Shown one piece after another: positions 23,601 to 34,939 of a stretch of 64,000 nucleotides of DNA. Numbering within the stretch: the stretch's first letter is position 1; every line of letters begins with the position of its first letter. Position numbers and translations under genes: made by a program. A model generated the notes under the pieces. The model was given only the letters and a program-made list of their open reading frames with translations. It was not told the origin of the DNA and searched no databases. The stretch spans positions 22,591,220-22,655,219 of the forward strand of contig OX104114.1 of assembly GCA_944474755.1 (NCBI GenBank), written 5' to 3'. Source of the DNA: Limnoperna fortunei. Lineage: Eukaryota > Mollusca > Bivalvia > Mytilida > Modiolidae.

Positions 23601-26600
23601 AAAAATATCAACCACACACATAATTGATTAAAAGAAATCTCATTAACATAAAAGTTAAATTCTTAGGTTATGCAAATACAATACTACTTCACGAAATGAA
23701 ACTGTGTAAACCCAATCCAAGGATAAATTCAATTGGATTCGGATGCGCTCTGCAGGTCTGTGGGACAATCACTGGGAACCCCTCTGTGTGACCCTGAACT
23801 TCAGGCCAGAAGCTCGTAAATTTTATACCTCGGTATCTTTAATGGCATTATATTTATTAAAATACAAACTACTATTTTCTAAAGCATAATAAAATGTGCT
23901 TAATTTGATGATCTTGATTCATGATATTTTGTGAGATAAATTAAACTACTCACCTAAGGAAAACGTAAGTAGCTTTTCCTGCCCACACACTTTACCATTT
24001 GTATCAAGGAAACGTTCGGGATTAAATTCATTATTGTCTGGAAATAACTCTTCGTCATGGGCAACAGAATCCAATACCGGAAATATTACAGAGCCTTTCG
24101 GCAATGTATATCCTTTAATGCTTATGTCATCCGAAACAAGGTGTGGAAGTGAAAATGGAACTATATTACCAAGGCGTAATGATTCCAGTATTACTGCTTC
24201 GCAATACGGTAAATTTGGCTTATCGGACATACTAATATGTCGTCCCGAACCAACAGTGTCATCAATTTCTTTTCTCATTTTTCTCTGTACATCTGGGTAG
24301 TTCATTAAGAACATGACTGCCCATTTAATTGCCGTGGCTGTCGTTTCTGTTCCGGCTGCGAATAGGTCTCCTATGATGCACAGCAACTGTTGATCTTGAA
24401 AAAAAATGGACTTTTTGTATAAGAAAATTCGTCTAATGTATGTGTTCTTATTTTTTTTTGACAGTGGTATAAGTCGCGCAATAAACAAGGCCAAAATAAC
24501 GATCCTTCGAAAACACGTCAAATGGCTCAAAATTCGTTACAGATCGTCTTTTGACGTGCTTACCTTTTATACGCTCTTTCTCTTTTGATGCATACCAAAA
24601 GGTTTTATTTTCCAACTGTGTCTGACAGACACAATATACTGTAGCGCAATTATTTCTCATGTATATTGTACGGTATCACCTGCGGTATTTTAAGCATCGC
24701 AACCCAGTCAGGACCTCAGTAAGGCATATTAAGACGTATACCGTATCAGCGGTAAGATATTGTTTTGTGTAGTAGTATTACATATGAGATTTACCATATA
24801 ATTGCACATTTAGCGCATGGGAGGTGTACTGTATCGCGTTTAGTGTTGTATATAACATGTGAGGTATACATGATCATTGCACACTTGAGGTATACGTTAT
24901 GGGTAATCACATGCGAGTTATACTGAAACGCGAGTCAGCCTAGGTATACTGTATATGCAAGATATCATATGTGAGATTTAATTCAGCGAAAACCGTAACG
25001 TAAGCATTACAAATTTAGTTTGATTAACAGTATAGTGATTGATTGATTGATTGGATATCTGCTTTACGTCCAGCGAGCAGCATTTCAGCTATATTCAGGA
25101 CGGGAACAAGTTAACAAACAATAAATCAACAAAAAATGGGGGTGGGATGGGTCACATGGAATACAATTTTGATTGCCACTGGAAAAGTATGGAGTTTTGG
25201 GTAGGGGATGAAAATTAAGCCTTTTGTAGCGGCTACAATGAGCCTACTCTTTTTCGAAATCTACAAAAGGGGTCTTTATCGTGCAAGGAGTGTGGCACTC
25301 TCCAAACACGTTACCTACTACGGTCTGCGGTCAGGCTTTCCGTATTATGACCTGACAACCCCCCCCCCCCCCCCAAAAAAAAACAAAACGAGAGGGACTG
25401 GTCTCCCCTATCCGCCACCCGGGGACGCGCTGGGCTGCTCTGTGGGTCGAGCACTGGGAACCCTTCCAGTATGGTCCCAGAACAGTATAGTGTAAACAGT
25501 AAACACACTAATCCACTCCCAACTGCTGGAAACCATGGAAATCGTCCACATGTGTAGCATATCCACTATCGCAAAATTTTAAAATTTAGGTTACGTGTAT
25601 TTTCTTTTCGATTCGCACTTGGTTGTACCTACCTGTAAATATGTTGTTTTCGGTACTGTGTTGTCCCTTCATCTCCTTTAAATATATATCGATGAAGTCC
25701 CGGATGTTGTTTTCATCAAAAGATTCTTCGTGCTCTTTGATCTTGTTACGAAGGAAGTTCATCGTCGCATCTATGTTAAGTTTGGTCTTTTTCCCCTTGA
25801 AAAGATCACCTGGTAGTTTTGCAAGAAAAGGCATGAAATTAAGTACTCCCGCAACAGCAACATTTTTCACATTTTCGTTTAAGTAACCAATAAACGTCTT
25901 GAACTCTGGATCTTCATAGTCAAAACGTCGTCCTATGGATATAGACATGACAATGTTTGACATACTTATGTTAACAATCCCCGAAATATCCAACGGTTCT
26001 CCATGGTAACTTTCCAGTAAATTAAAAAATACTTCCGCCTCTTCCATTATTCTTGATTCAAAACTTCGTCTTCCAAATCCAAAATCTCTCAGCTTAGAAA
26101 GGGCAAAGGTCCTTTGTTGTTTCCATTCTAATCCACTAGCAGCAGCTATACCTGCGAATAAAAAAAACTGTCCGCGTGAAATTCCCGCTCACATGGAATA
26201 CATATATTTAATGGACACGATGTTTTACAGAACAGAACTGTGGAAATGATTGGTTTTAGGTGCAATATGGAACTGGTCCACATGTAATACTGGTACACAT
26301 ATAATATACATAATATTATACATAATATTATTTTATGCAAATGATTGATTTTTATTGTGCAATCGAACTGACCCGCATGAAATACTGATGCATGGAATAC
26401 ACATATTTTGTGGAAATGATTGGTTATAGGTGCAATGGATTGTTCACATTTACTTTTATTAATAAATCCGTTTCAAATAAGTGTAATGTTGTAAGGTGAT
26501 AAACATGATATACAGAATAATATTGATTAATTCAAGTACAAATGAATAAAAATAATAGTTCACATCGGTATCATTTAATTTAGCTTTAAAAATGTTTTCT

Positions 26601-26991
26601 TAAAATCGATACACCGTAACTGTAAGCAAAGTAACATACCTTTATTGTCAAATATTTGAACGAGATAAAATTGCGGCCTGTCGGATGTGAACTCCGCTCT
26701 TTTCACCAGTAATTCGCGTAAATTGTCGGCACCATTCACGACAATTACCCAAAATGGTCCCAGAGAAAGACTGAATATATCTCCATACTTTTGCCTGAGG
26801 TTTCTGAAGACTTCCACCATATCCCCTTTGGCCAGGTTGTAAACGTTACCAATTACTGGCAGAGGTGTCGGTCCTGGGGGACATCCTTTCGGTCTCCTTA
26901 ATCTGATCATTAATAGAATAATCAGGATCAAAACAATGAACAATGTTACATCAAAATATCCCAGCGATGAAGGTAACACAGCCATTTTCAT
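20437..26991 (-). CDS. Cytochrome P450 gene B (clan 2, CYP2-like), four exons, intact
   Basis: Paralogue of gene A with the same expected role as a membrane-bound heme monooxygenase. Exons 26991-26640, 26151-25633, 24394-23954 and 20618-20437 join to 1494 bp, or 497 residues, with GT/AG, phase-1 junctions. Visible parts are the anchor after [33 protein letters not shown], the I-helix AAGTETT (about 303-309), ESLR, FNPERF and [11 protein letters not shown] with the cysteine at about 442. The start could be Met1 or Met3. Met1 is shared with copy C. Intron 3 has grown to 3.3 kb by a transposon, a satellite and a SINE, and intron 2 holds a SINE-like insert. The substrate is not predictable from sequence. 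Confidence 0.92.
20944..21734. mobile_element. 791-bp TIR element with 8-bp target duplication in gene B intron 3
   Basis: The ends are inverted repeats of about 60 bp, sharing CGCCTACTGGAT close to the tips, and both begin with GG. ATCCCAAG flanks it on both sides (20936-20943 and 21735-21742). The paralogous site near pseudogene C has a single ATCCCAAG (40000-40007) with no insert, which proves the boundaries. An 8-bp duplication fits Merlin, hAT or P elements. The GG ends make a Merlin-like MITE my first guess. No transposase is encoded. Confidence 0.88.
22165..23500 (+). repeat. 37-bp satellite array in gene B intron 3
   Basis: The unit contains ACATTACAACGAACTGG, then TCTGGTGAATACTAACTTAA, 37 bp in all. 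There are about 28 recognisable units. Variants (GGTCTGG or GGTGGGG, GAATAC or GCATAC, AACTT or AATTT) alternate in blocks at 22300-22720, so the array has two- or three-unit higher-order repeats. A SINE interrupts it at 23088-23296. The equivalent place by pseudogene C (40440-40860) has only a few degenerate units. Confidence 0.9.
23088..23296 (+). mobile_element. Truncated tRNA-type SINE inside the satellite, with inverted 5' end
   Basis: Same family as 1827-2093, with the tRNA-like part and the start of the 3' body, stopping at AATAAAAACTGG where the satellite unit resumes. The first 17 bases (23088-23104) are a reverse copy of 23108-23124 with one mismatch, making a tight hairpin at the 5' end. 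Confidence 0.85.
23954..24394 (-). CDS. P450 gene B exon 3
   Basis: 441 bp, acceptor TTTTCAAG, donor TTAG/GTGAGT. Encodes the I-helix [25 protein letters not shown] and LTFSLG. Confidence 0.92.
25038..25480 (-). mobile_element. SINE-like element with (CAAT)n tail in gene B intron 2
   Basis: About 440 bp that reads on the minus strand from CTGGGACCATACTGG to a (CAAT)n tail. The 12-bp AACAGTATAGTG is present on both sides (25026-25037 and 25481-25492) and pseudogene C keeps the unoccupied site near 43458. A second copy lies at 39268-39679. No ORF is encoded and no tRNA-like promoter boxes are obvious, so its origin is unclear. Confidence 0.85.
25633..26151 (-). CDS. P450 gene B exon 2
   Basis: 519 bp, acceptor ATTCGCAG, donor ACAG/GTAGGT. 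Encodes [20 protein letters not shown] and onward to the segment before the I-helix. Confidence 0.9.
26640..26991 (-). CDS. P450 gene B exon 1
   Basis: Anchor and N-terminal part, ending AAAG/GTATGT. The 117-residue product differs from the copy C exon 1 product at about nine positions by my count. Confidence 0.9.
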
Positions 26992-27560
26992 ATCCTAATT
27001 GCCTTGTTTACGTATGTTTTTTTTTTAATATTTTTATCTAAAGTGCGTTTTACCTTGACCTAAATCATGAATTGGATCACTTAACAATACAACCTATCTG
27101 AACTTAGTCATTCATGCACTAAATATAAGTAATAAATGATTGATAATCTGAAGCAAGGCATGAATTTAGATATTTGTTTAACGTACCATCACATCTTTGT
27201 TCCCCTAGGCTTAAAGTTATTTATTTTGATAGGCTAAAACTGTTTACAAAAATTAAAATCGAAATAGTTTTTTCTATTTGATTCATTTATCGATTGAGGT
27301 TATTTAATTTATAGTTGCACTAAAACGAATAACCACAAGCCATTAATAAAATTGGAAGGTAGCAATAATAGGCTTGCTTTGTGGGATATTATTTTGCCTT
27401 TTTAAGAGGAGGACATTCATAATTGTCTTTCCTGAGGGCTTTAGCCAGAATTGTCAACGTGTGTGTGTTGACTTTCCCCAAGGGCTTAAACACGAGGGAA
27501 GACAACACATGGAAGTTGACAATTCCGGATGTCCGCTGATTAAGGAGGCCGCAATTGTTT
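26992..27560 (-). promoter_or_regulatory. Upstream flank of P450 gene B, conserved with copy C
   Basis: This stretch aligns with 49213-49443 and then 52450-52680 near copy C. It should hold the promoter. I cannot name individual sites. ATTTT at 27223-27227 is the empty target of the 3-kb element found in copy C. Confidence 0.5.
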
Positions 27561-29876
27561 ATTAAACCGATCAAATAATTTTGTGTGTGAGAAATACCGA
27601 TAGCGATCGCATATCAAATTCAGGACCTGATTTCATGATAAAGAAAACCATCAAATCCTCGTTTAACGTACCAAATCGATCTAAGCAGCAGATTCGTGCA
27701 TTGTTGTTAACAAGATTATTGTATTAAACATGTGAAATAATCAGATAAAAAAAACCAGGTTTATATTAGATTCCGCTTGACCGCTTATGCAGCGGACAAA
27801 AATAACCACATTTTGATGCAATTTTAGTACTCTTGAGATTTTAACATGACCCGAAAATAGTTTTAGACAAATCAAAAACACGCAAAATTCTATTCGTAGA
27901 ATACAAAATAATATATTTGATAATATAGCTATGTCAGATGTGATACAAACGTATAATTAAATAAAAATTACAGCGATGTCAGATGTGTTACAAACGTATA
28001 ATTAAATAAAACTTACAGGTTAAGATTGAATTCCGCTTTACCGTTTGTGCAACGGACAGACATAACCATAGTTTGATGCAGTTTTAGTACTTTTGGAACT
28101 TATTACGACCCCAAAGTAAGTCAAAAACGCGCCAAATTCTATTCATATTAACGTTTTATTACAAATTGCACAATTGATTTTGCACTGTACCACTCAGTTT
28201 TCCAGTTTTAAGACCTATTTGTTGGGTTTTTCCTTGCACTGGTTTACAATAAATATTTAGGACATTGGCCTGTAGTATTAGGACGTTGGCCCATAAGTTT
28301 TGGAAAAAATAAACAAGCGCCAAAGTACTACAAAATATGCCCGTGCCATAAGAGGCTAGGACAATTTGGCTGGTTATCAATCTTGGTCCAGATATTATAC
28401 CCATACACATTTTCCCCAAGTTTCATGAAGCTCGGCCAAAACGTGTTTGAGTTAGTACGCGGACATCGCTGTAGACGCCGCCCGCCATGGTGTTCCCATT
28501 ATACAACATTCGTATACAAAAAGACGGGCGTATAAAAAGGGGTCAACAAGTGTCAATCTTAGAATATTGAACTTTATTTTTGTAGGATTTGTGATGTTTA
28601 TAGTGCAGTTGTAATATTGTTCCAGCATTGAAGGTTGCATGTTAATATAGTATGAAACCCTTTTAGTGTTTGCTATAAAAATGGGGCCAAAGGTGTCAAC
28701 TTTATAATTGTATGTATGAGAATTTTAATTTTAATCTGATTGTTATGAGATTTTAAATCAGATTCGTCTTTTGTGTTAAATAAGATTCTCTTAAATATTG
28801 GGAATATGTAGACGGATTTACGGTTTCAAAATACAACAGGTTTGTTATATAAACAATATTTTGTCCAAATTTACGGGGAGTTATGTATTACATTATTGGT
28901 ATAAGCTTTCGGTAGTTAAACAAATTTGTTTCAAATTGTAAAAAGTGCCGTATTTTGTTACGGAAATGTATGTCAATATTTCATATGTTTAACATTTTTG
29001 ATGAATTTTTTTCATTGGAATCCCTGTATTGTGATGCAATATGTCAAACAATATTACCCTTTTTAGGGTTTTTAACATAAAAAAGGGATAAATGTGTTAT
29101 CACGGTTTTGCAAATTTTGTTGCTTTATGTATTTTTCATTTCACTATTTTTCGTTAGTGTTAACATATTTTCATATTTTTAGAGTTATAAGAAGTTAAAA
29201 GGTTCATTTTTGACAACCATTTTAATGTCGTGTTTGTTTAATTTATGACTCAAAATTGAAAGGATTATTTCTTTAAGTTCTCTATCAATAGGTATCAGTA
29301 GTTTCTCAACATGTGTTCCTCTGTCGTTTTAGCTATATATTTGGGTCGAACAGGCAGCACTTTTGTAACGTCCACCTGTATATGGTGACCAACCTCCTAC
29401 TTCGTTCGACATTGCTCTTATGTTTCTCTTCAATGACTTACGCTGTCGTATAAATGTCCGTAAACGGAGCTCACCTGTGTGATTATTTTCGATATAAAAA
29501 TATGACATTGTGTAAAACTTGTATTGCTGTCGTAATCAAGAATAATTTGATCTGAGGTTATGACAAAGAAAACACGAATTATTCAACCATGTTACTTTAA
29601 ATTCGGCAAATTGGATTTCTACCTGTACAGATGTGCATGCTACTGGATTGTGAAGTCTGGTTAAATTTCTGTCTAGAAATTTTGAAAAATGACATTATAA
29701 TAATTTCAACTTATGAAATATAGACACGTCTAAGTGGTGCTTAAATGAAACAGTATCAGAAACAAGCATCTACATACAACATCGATGTATAGGAAATGAA
29801 GTTTGTATTTGTATATGCTTTTTGCATTGTTCAAACAGTATTGTGAGTACTATTCAGTGTTTAGTGGTCAGTTTTT
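27561..29876. other. Intergenic DNA with dispersed repeats
   Basis: Two copies of the 150-bp repeat lie at 27750-27900 and 28015-28150, and between them a segment (CAGATGTG-TACAAACGTATAAT) is doubled. From 28150 on I see no gene. Confidence 0.5.
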
Positions 29877-30345
29877 GTCTCACCTTCGACGAAAGTCGCT
29901 GGAGGCGAGACATATATATATACACTTGGACAATTTGCCTTATATCTTTATAAGTTTAAGACCTAGGTCCATCAAATTTGGTCCAGTGGTAGCTTATGAT
30001 GAGTACTTGCCAATCAGTCACCTGTCACCTGACATTGACGGTCCAGCGACTACGTCAAAGGTTTTGTATTAGACAGTTCCTCTGTAACTTTGCATGGTAG
30101 GATGACAATATTTGGCATACATGTTGCTGCTAAAGAATACATGACTGTGTAGCAGGTGTCACTTGACCATGACTGCAATTTCACGGTCCAGTGACTACGT
30201 TAAAGTTTTCGGATTAGGTTCGTTTCTCTGTAACCATGCATTGTATATTTTAAATGATTGAATGCTTATGAAAAGGTAATTTTTTCGTTACTGATAATGA
30301 ATGCAGGCGAGACATTTTTCTGTGTCCACACTTGTGTTAATTTGT
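29877..30345 (+). mobile_element. Helitron-like repeat of a second family
   Basis: It begins with a hairpin (GTCTCACCTTCGACGAAAG...GGCGAGAC, 29877-29911) followed by ATATAT, and later has GGCGAGACATTTTTCTGTG. This mirrors the head and tail order of the GTCTCCC family at 52-60 kb. The 3' end is not clear. Confidence 0.45.
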
Positions 30346-30437
30346 GATTTACCGAGATTGTCAATGTCATAATATAGAGCGTAAAATACCCCTGTGGGGA
30401 TTGTAAAAAACCAGTTAAATCCAATCAGAAAGGAATC

Positions 30438-31637
30438 ATGTGCGTTGAATGTGAATTCTGGTATCATCTTAAATGTACTGAATTACAATCTCATGAGTAT
30501 GTACATCTATCACAGTCGGAAGATTATTGGTATTGTAAAGGGTGTATTTTACCCAATTTTACTGACTCATTCTTTGAAAATAGTATACACGACAGACTCA
30601 ACATATCACATGCAACCCAAGAGAGTAATACTAATTCAGTTTTTGAGTCACTTCAAGAAGCTAGGAAATCTAACCCACGGAACTTTATGGCAGCACATAT
30701 TAATATCAACAGTGTAAGACACAAATTTATTGAAATGAGGGAGCTTTTAGACAATAAAATTGTTGATATATTATTCATATCAGAAACAAAACTAGACCAT
30801 ACTTTTAACGACAACTTGTTTACAGTTGATGGGTACAAACTTTTCAGAAGAGACCGAAACAGTCGAGGAGATGGTATTATGGCACTGATGAACTCTGACT
30901 TTCCTTTTAGTAGAAAAACAGATATGGAGTGTAAAAATTTAGAAATGTTATCAATTGAAGTTTATATAAATGACAGAAAATGGCTCGTTATAGGGCTATA
31001 TAAACCTCCATCTATAAATGACAGTGATTTTTCAAATATGTTTTTGAAATCAGTAGATAAATGTTTTATTAATTATGAAAATATTCTTGTCTTAGGAGAT
31101 CTGAATTTTGATATGCTTGATGGTAAAAAGTGTACAACTCTTAACGATTTGTGTGATGTCTTCAACTTATCACAAATAGTAAGTAAACCAACTTGTTTTA
31201 TGAAAGGTTGTAAACCATCCTAAGTTGATGTAATACTGACAAATCAAAAAAAAATTTGTTTTAATGTGCTGAATACACCAACAGGTATAAGTGACTGTCA
31301 CAATCTTATCTCGGTCACATTAAAAGGTCATGTTAACGGACCTAAACAAGAGTACATAAGATACCGCAGCTACAAAAACTTCGAAATCACAAATTTTAAT
31401 GAAGACATATCAAAAATTAAAATACATAAACCAACACTGGAAACATGCTCAAATGAAGAACAACAAATAAATAATATGTATGAAAACTATGAAACAGAGT
31501 TTATTAGTGTCTTAGACAAACATGCACCTATCAAATCTCGCAAACCAAGGAAAAAACCCCTCCCATGTATGAACAGTGATTTAAGATCAGCCATTAATAA
31601 AAAAACACATGCTGTACTCCCAGTATACAAAGTATAA
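30438..31637 (+). pseudogene. LINE PHD-endonuclease segment
   Basis: Same reading frame throughout, broken once by TAA at 31221-31223. It codes for the zinc finger and the endonuclease that nicks the target DNA. Without that stop it would run to the frameshift before the RT part. Confidence 0.8.
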
Positions 31638-33534
31638 AAATAATAAAACATGGGACAGATATCGTAGACAAAGAAACTTGGTAACAAAACTGAAGAAAAA
31701 ATCCATGAAAAACTATTTTCTTGAACGTTGTACTGGTGGTTGTAAAAACAACAACTTTTGGTCAACTATGAAACCTTTTTTCTCTAAAAAAACCGACAAA
31801 GGTGAGCAGAAAATTGTGTTGTGTGAAAATAGCAAAATTATAAATAACAGCAAAGAAGTCACTGAATGTTTTAACAATTTTTTTTCAACTGTAGCAAATG
31901 ATATTGGAAAAGGTATATTGTATAATCCAGAAAGTCATCCAAGTATTGTAAATATTAAGAAAACAATGGAATTAAAGCCTGAAAAAAGTTTTGTATTTCA
32001 AAAGGTTACAGAAAACAATGTTGTAAAAATTGTAAACAATATTAATATCAAGAAGGCTACAGGATTTGACGGTATCCCAGCTAAAATTGTAAAAAATTGT
32101 AAAGATGTTATTGTACCACAGTTAACAACACTAATTAATTTATCTGTAGAATGTAGTATTTTTCCAGACCGACTCAAACAAGCCCAGGTTACTCCATTAT
32201 TTAAGAAAAATAATCCACTAGAAAAGTCAAATTATAGACCAGTAAGTGTATTACCAATATTTTCTAAGATTTTTGAAAAAGTAATGGAAATCCAACTTTC
32301 AGATTATTTTGATACTATTTTTAACCCATATTTGTGTGCATTTAGAAAGGGACATGGATGTCAGACCACCTTGCTGAGGTTGATTGAAGATTGGCGTACT
32401 GCTCTGGACAATAATCAATATGTTGCAGCAGTTCTCATGGATCTCTCTAAGGCATTTGACTGCTTCCCCCATGATATTTTGCTTGACAAATTGTCAGCAT
32501 ATGGTGTTTTACCAAATTCGGTCTCCCTCCTAAAATCATATTTAACAAACCGGAAACAGCAAATTAAACTGAACAGCATCCTCAGCAGCTGGGCTGACAT
32601 CCATAAAGGAGTCCCACAAGGCTCAATACTTGGACCTCTATTGTTCAACGTGTTTATTAATGATATTTTTTCAGTTGTGAAATCTGGTACCTTGTACAAT
32701 TATGCAGACGACAACACTTTGTCTTTTTGTAACCCGAATTATGATAATTTAATAAGTGCCTTGCAAAGTGATTCAATAGAACTTATTAAATGGTTTAAGA
32801 TAAACAAAATGCAGGCAAATCCTGATAAATTTCAATTTTTAGCAATTGGTAAGAAAACTTTTTCTAAATATCCCTGTATAGACATTCAAGGCTCGAATAT
32901 CTCGTGTGAATCTACTGTAAAATTACTAGGTATAGATATTGATTATCAGCTAAACTTTGATGTACATATTAGCAACATCTGCAGGAAGGCATCACAGCAA
33001 TTAAATATTTTAAAGCGTTTGGGACATTGTTTGGATAGACTTAGTAAACTAACTATATTTCATACTTTTATCCTCAGTAATTTTAACTTTTGCCCTTTGG
33101 CTTGGCACTTCTGCACAGAGAAAAATTCTAAAAAAATTGAAAAAGTGCAGGAACGAGCACTCCGTTTTGTATATGATGACTACTCCAGCACATACGAAAT
33201 GTTATTAGAAAAAGCCTTGATGCCTTCCTTACATATAAGACGCCAACGAACTATGGCTCTAGAAACATATAAAATTGTAAACAAAATTGCATCTGTTTGT
33301 CTACAAAATCTCTTAAATGTTAAAGAATCTAAATATTCTTTCAGATCTAACAATATTTTGGATGTACCACGAGTAAAAACATCAACTTATGGTAAGAAAA
33401 GTTTTAAATTTGCTGCAGCTGTAATGTGGAACAGCCTTCCAGACCATTTCAGGACTGAGGGCAGTTTTTATCAGTTTAAAAGCCTCATTCAGTCCTGGAA
33501 TGGATCTGAATGTCACTGTTCTGCTTGCAAGTAA
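31609..33534 (+). CDS. LINE reverse transcriptase ORF
   Basis: 641-codon open frame holding all RT motifs (NYRPVSVLPIFSKIFEKV, LMDLSKAFDCFPHD, GVPQGSILGPLLFNVFINDI, NYADDN) and the C-terminal domain (RALRFVYDDYSS, KSFKFAAAVMWNSLPDHF). The polymerase aspartates are present. It has lost its connection to the endonuclease by a frameshift, so the true protein would have been longer at its N-terminus. Confidence 0.88.
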   Translation: MLYSQYTKYKNNKTWDRYRRQRNLVTKLKKKSMKNYFLERCTGGCKNNNFWSTMKPFFSKKTDKGEQKIVLCENSKIINNSKEVTECFNNFFSTVANDIGKGILYNPESHPSIVNIKKTMELKPEKSFVFQKVTENNVVKIVNNINIKKATGFDGIPAKIVKNCKDVIVPQLTTLINLSVECSIFPDRLKQAQVTPLFKKNNPLEKSNYRPVSVLPIFSKIFEKVMEIQLSDYFDTIFNPYLCAFRKGHGCQTTLLRLIEDWRTALDNNQYVAAVLMDLSKAFDCFPHDILLDKLSAYGVLPNSVSLLKSYLTNRKQQIKLNSILSSWADIHKGVPQGSILGPLLFNVFINDIFSVVKSGTLYNYADDNTLSFCNPNYDNLISALQSDSIELIKWFKINKMQANPDKFQFLAIGKKTFSKYPCIDIQGSNISCESTVKLLGIDIDYQLNFDVHISNICRKASQQLNILKRLGHCLDRLSKLTIFHTFILSNFNFCPLAWHFCTEKNSKKIEKVQERALRFVYDDYSSTYEMLLEKALMPSLHIRRQRTMALETYKIVNKIASVCLQNLLNVKESKYSFRSNNILDVPRVKTSTYGKKSFKFAAAVMWNSLPDHFRTEGSFYQFKSLIQSWNGSECHCSACK

Positions 33535-33551
33535 TTGTTTTTTTATCTTCT

Positions 33552-33735
33552 GCTTTAAACTGCTTAGTTATTTTTAGTTGTCTTCAGTCTTAGCTTTAAA
33601 CTGCTTAGTTATTTTTAGTTGTCTTCAGTCTTAGCTTTAAACTGCTTAGTTATTTTTAGTTGTCTTCAGTTTTTAAAACTGCTTAGTTATTTTTAGTTGT
33701 CTTCAGTTTTTAAAACTGCTTAGTTATTTTTAGGT
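33552..33735 (+). repeat. Tandem repeat in the LINE 3' UTR
   Basis: About five units of 36-41 bp with AACTGCTTAGTTATTTTTAG and TTGTCTTCAGT. Confidence 0.85.
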
Positions 33736-33978
33736 GCTGTTATGCTATGCTTCAACTGTATGTTGCTGTTGCTTAGGCTAGTGCTTTTGATCTTACTTTT
33801 TTTAACTGTATGTTGCTTTATGCATGTGCTAGTGCTTTTGATGTTATTTAATTTATTGTACTGTCACGTCATTTTAATTTGTATGCATGCATGTATGTTA
33901 TGTTTGTCTGTATTCGGTAAAAAGCTCATCAGAGCTTGTGTTGTACTGTTTTGTATGTGCCGAATTAAAATAAAGCTT

Positions 33979-34008
33979 TTGTATTGTATTGTATTGTATT
34001 GTATTGTA
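33979..34008 (+). repeat. (TATTG)n tail of the LINE
   Basis: Short pentamer repeat directly after AATAAAGC, the 3' end of the element. Confidence 0.8.
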
Positions 34009-34585
34009 AACAAACAAACATAAACAAACGGCGTACAGTTTTAATTAGTCAAAATATATTAATCATCCAGATCTAATAGATGCAAACTCCCGATAATAGA
34101 CTACATATGAACAGTAAAACTACTTCACCAGAACATGATCAAATTCATATTAAGAAATTTTGCATAATGGCATCTCCTGGCTCTACACTACAAAAGATAT
34201 CCCCTCCTAACAATTTTCAAGAATACCAATCCACCAATAAAATACAACGTACTTTTGTTTCAGTAGTCTCGTCGAGCAGTTTTCGAAAATTGAAAACAAG
34301 CAGAATAAGGACCTAAATGTTACTTCGTATTAAGCCCGACCCATTACCATTATAACTTGTCTATGCTGTTGTATAAGTTATTGTATACATATTAATTCAC
34401 ATAGGAAACTTTTGATATATTGTACAAAATTGTAAATTTGTTTACTCGAGCATGTTAAATTTTCTCTCATATACGTGTAACCATCAGAACTTTGAATAGA
34501 AGAATGATTAGCCTTGTTAACATTTACTGACTGTTATACATTGCATTGTTGTTCTTTGTAGAATCAGATTCACTGTTATATCCTT

Positions 34586-34588
<3 letters not shown>
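34009..34588. other. Spacer between two LINEs
   Basis: No gene or element is visible apart from the 27-bp word at 34561-34587 shared with 19893-19919. Confidence 0.4.

Positions 34589-34677
<89 letters not shown>
34589..34677. repeat. (AG)n microsatellite
   Basis: About 45 uninterrupted AG units. Confidence 0.97.
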
Positions 34678-34680
<3 letters not shown>

Positions 34681-34681
34681 G

Positions 34682-34752
34682 GAGGAAGTCCTGGTATATA
34701 AACTGGGGGAAGTCCTGGTATATAAACTGGGGGAAGTCCTGGTATATAAAGT
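34682..34752 (+). repeat. 24-bp tandem repeat with TATATAAA
   Basis: AAGTCCTGGTATATAAACTG occurs three times in a row directly after the (AG)n tract. Its open frames on either strand are artefacts of the repeat. Confidence 0.9.
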
Positions 34753-34939
34753 GATTTGATTATACTTTGCAAAAGTGAATCTAGAGTACAATAGAGTCGG
34801 TATAATTAATTTCAAGTGACAATGAGATTTTTATTTAAGCATTGAGAACTATAACTAATGGTGATAGATAGACCTAAATATCGGTAAACAACACCTCAAA
34901 TTTCCTCCAATTTCATTGAAATTCATTGACTATTTGTTT

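Larger units (their letters stand above)
20797..27560. repeat. Segmental duplication, copy B side
   Basis: From about 20797 upward, introns, exons 1-3 and the upstream flank of gene B align with 39854-49443 and, past an insertion, 52450-52700. Exon 4 at 20437-20618 lies outside the homologous block. Confidence 0.8.
30381..34008 (+). mobile_element. CR1/Jockey-type LINE, nearly full length, with PHD finger
   Basis: Protein domains come in order: a PHD-type zinc finger (CGDC, CVEC, HLKC, CKGC; 30389-30550), an apurinic-type endonuclease (SETKLD, LGDLNFD, SDCHNLI; 30680-31320), a reverse transcriptase (KAFDCFPHD, GVPQGSILGPLLFN, YADD; 31609-33000) and a conserved C-terminus ending NGSECHCSACK. 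One in-frame TAA (31221-31223) and one frameshift (about 31600-31620) are the only big lesions I see, so it is a fairly young dead copy. The 3' UTR has tandem repeats and it ends in (TATTG)n instead of poly(A), as CR1-like elements do. The clade is by eye. Confidence 0.88.

Noticed and set aside
24034..24300. Plus-strand ORF opposite P450 B exon 3
   Set aside because: Antisense shadow of a well-supported exon. The same shadow appears opposite copy C.
28159..28419. 86-residue minus-strand ORF upstream of gene B
   Set aside because: No recognisable domain, no paralogue in the C copy and repeat-rich context.
34524..34815. Ser-Leu repeat proteins
   Set aside because: Translation of the (AG)n microsatellite.
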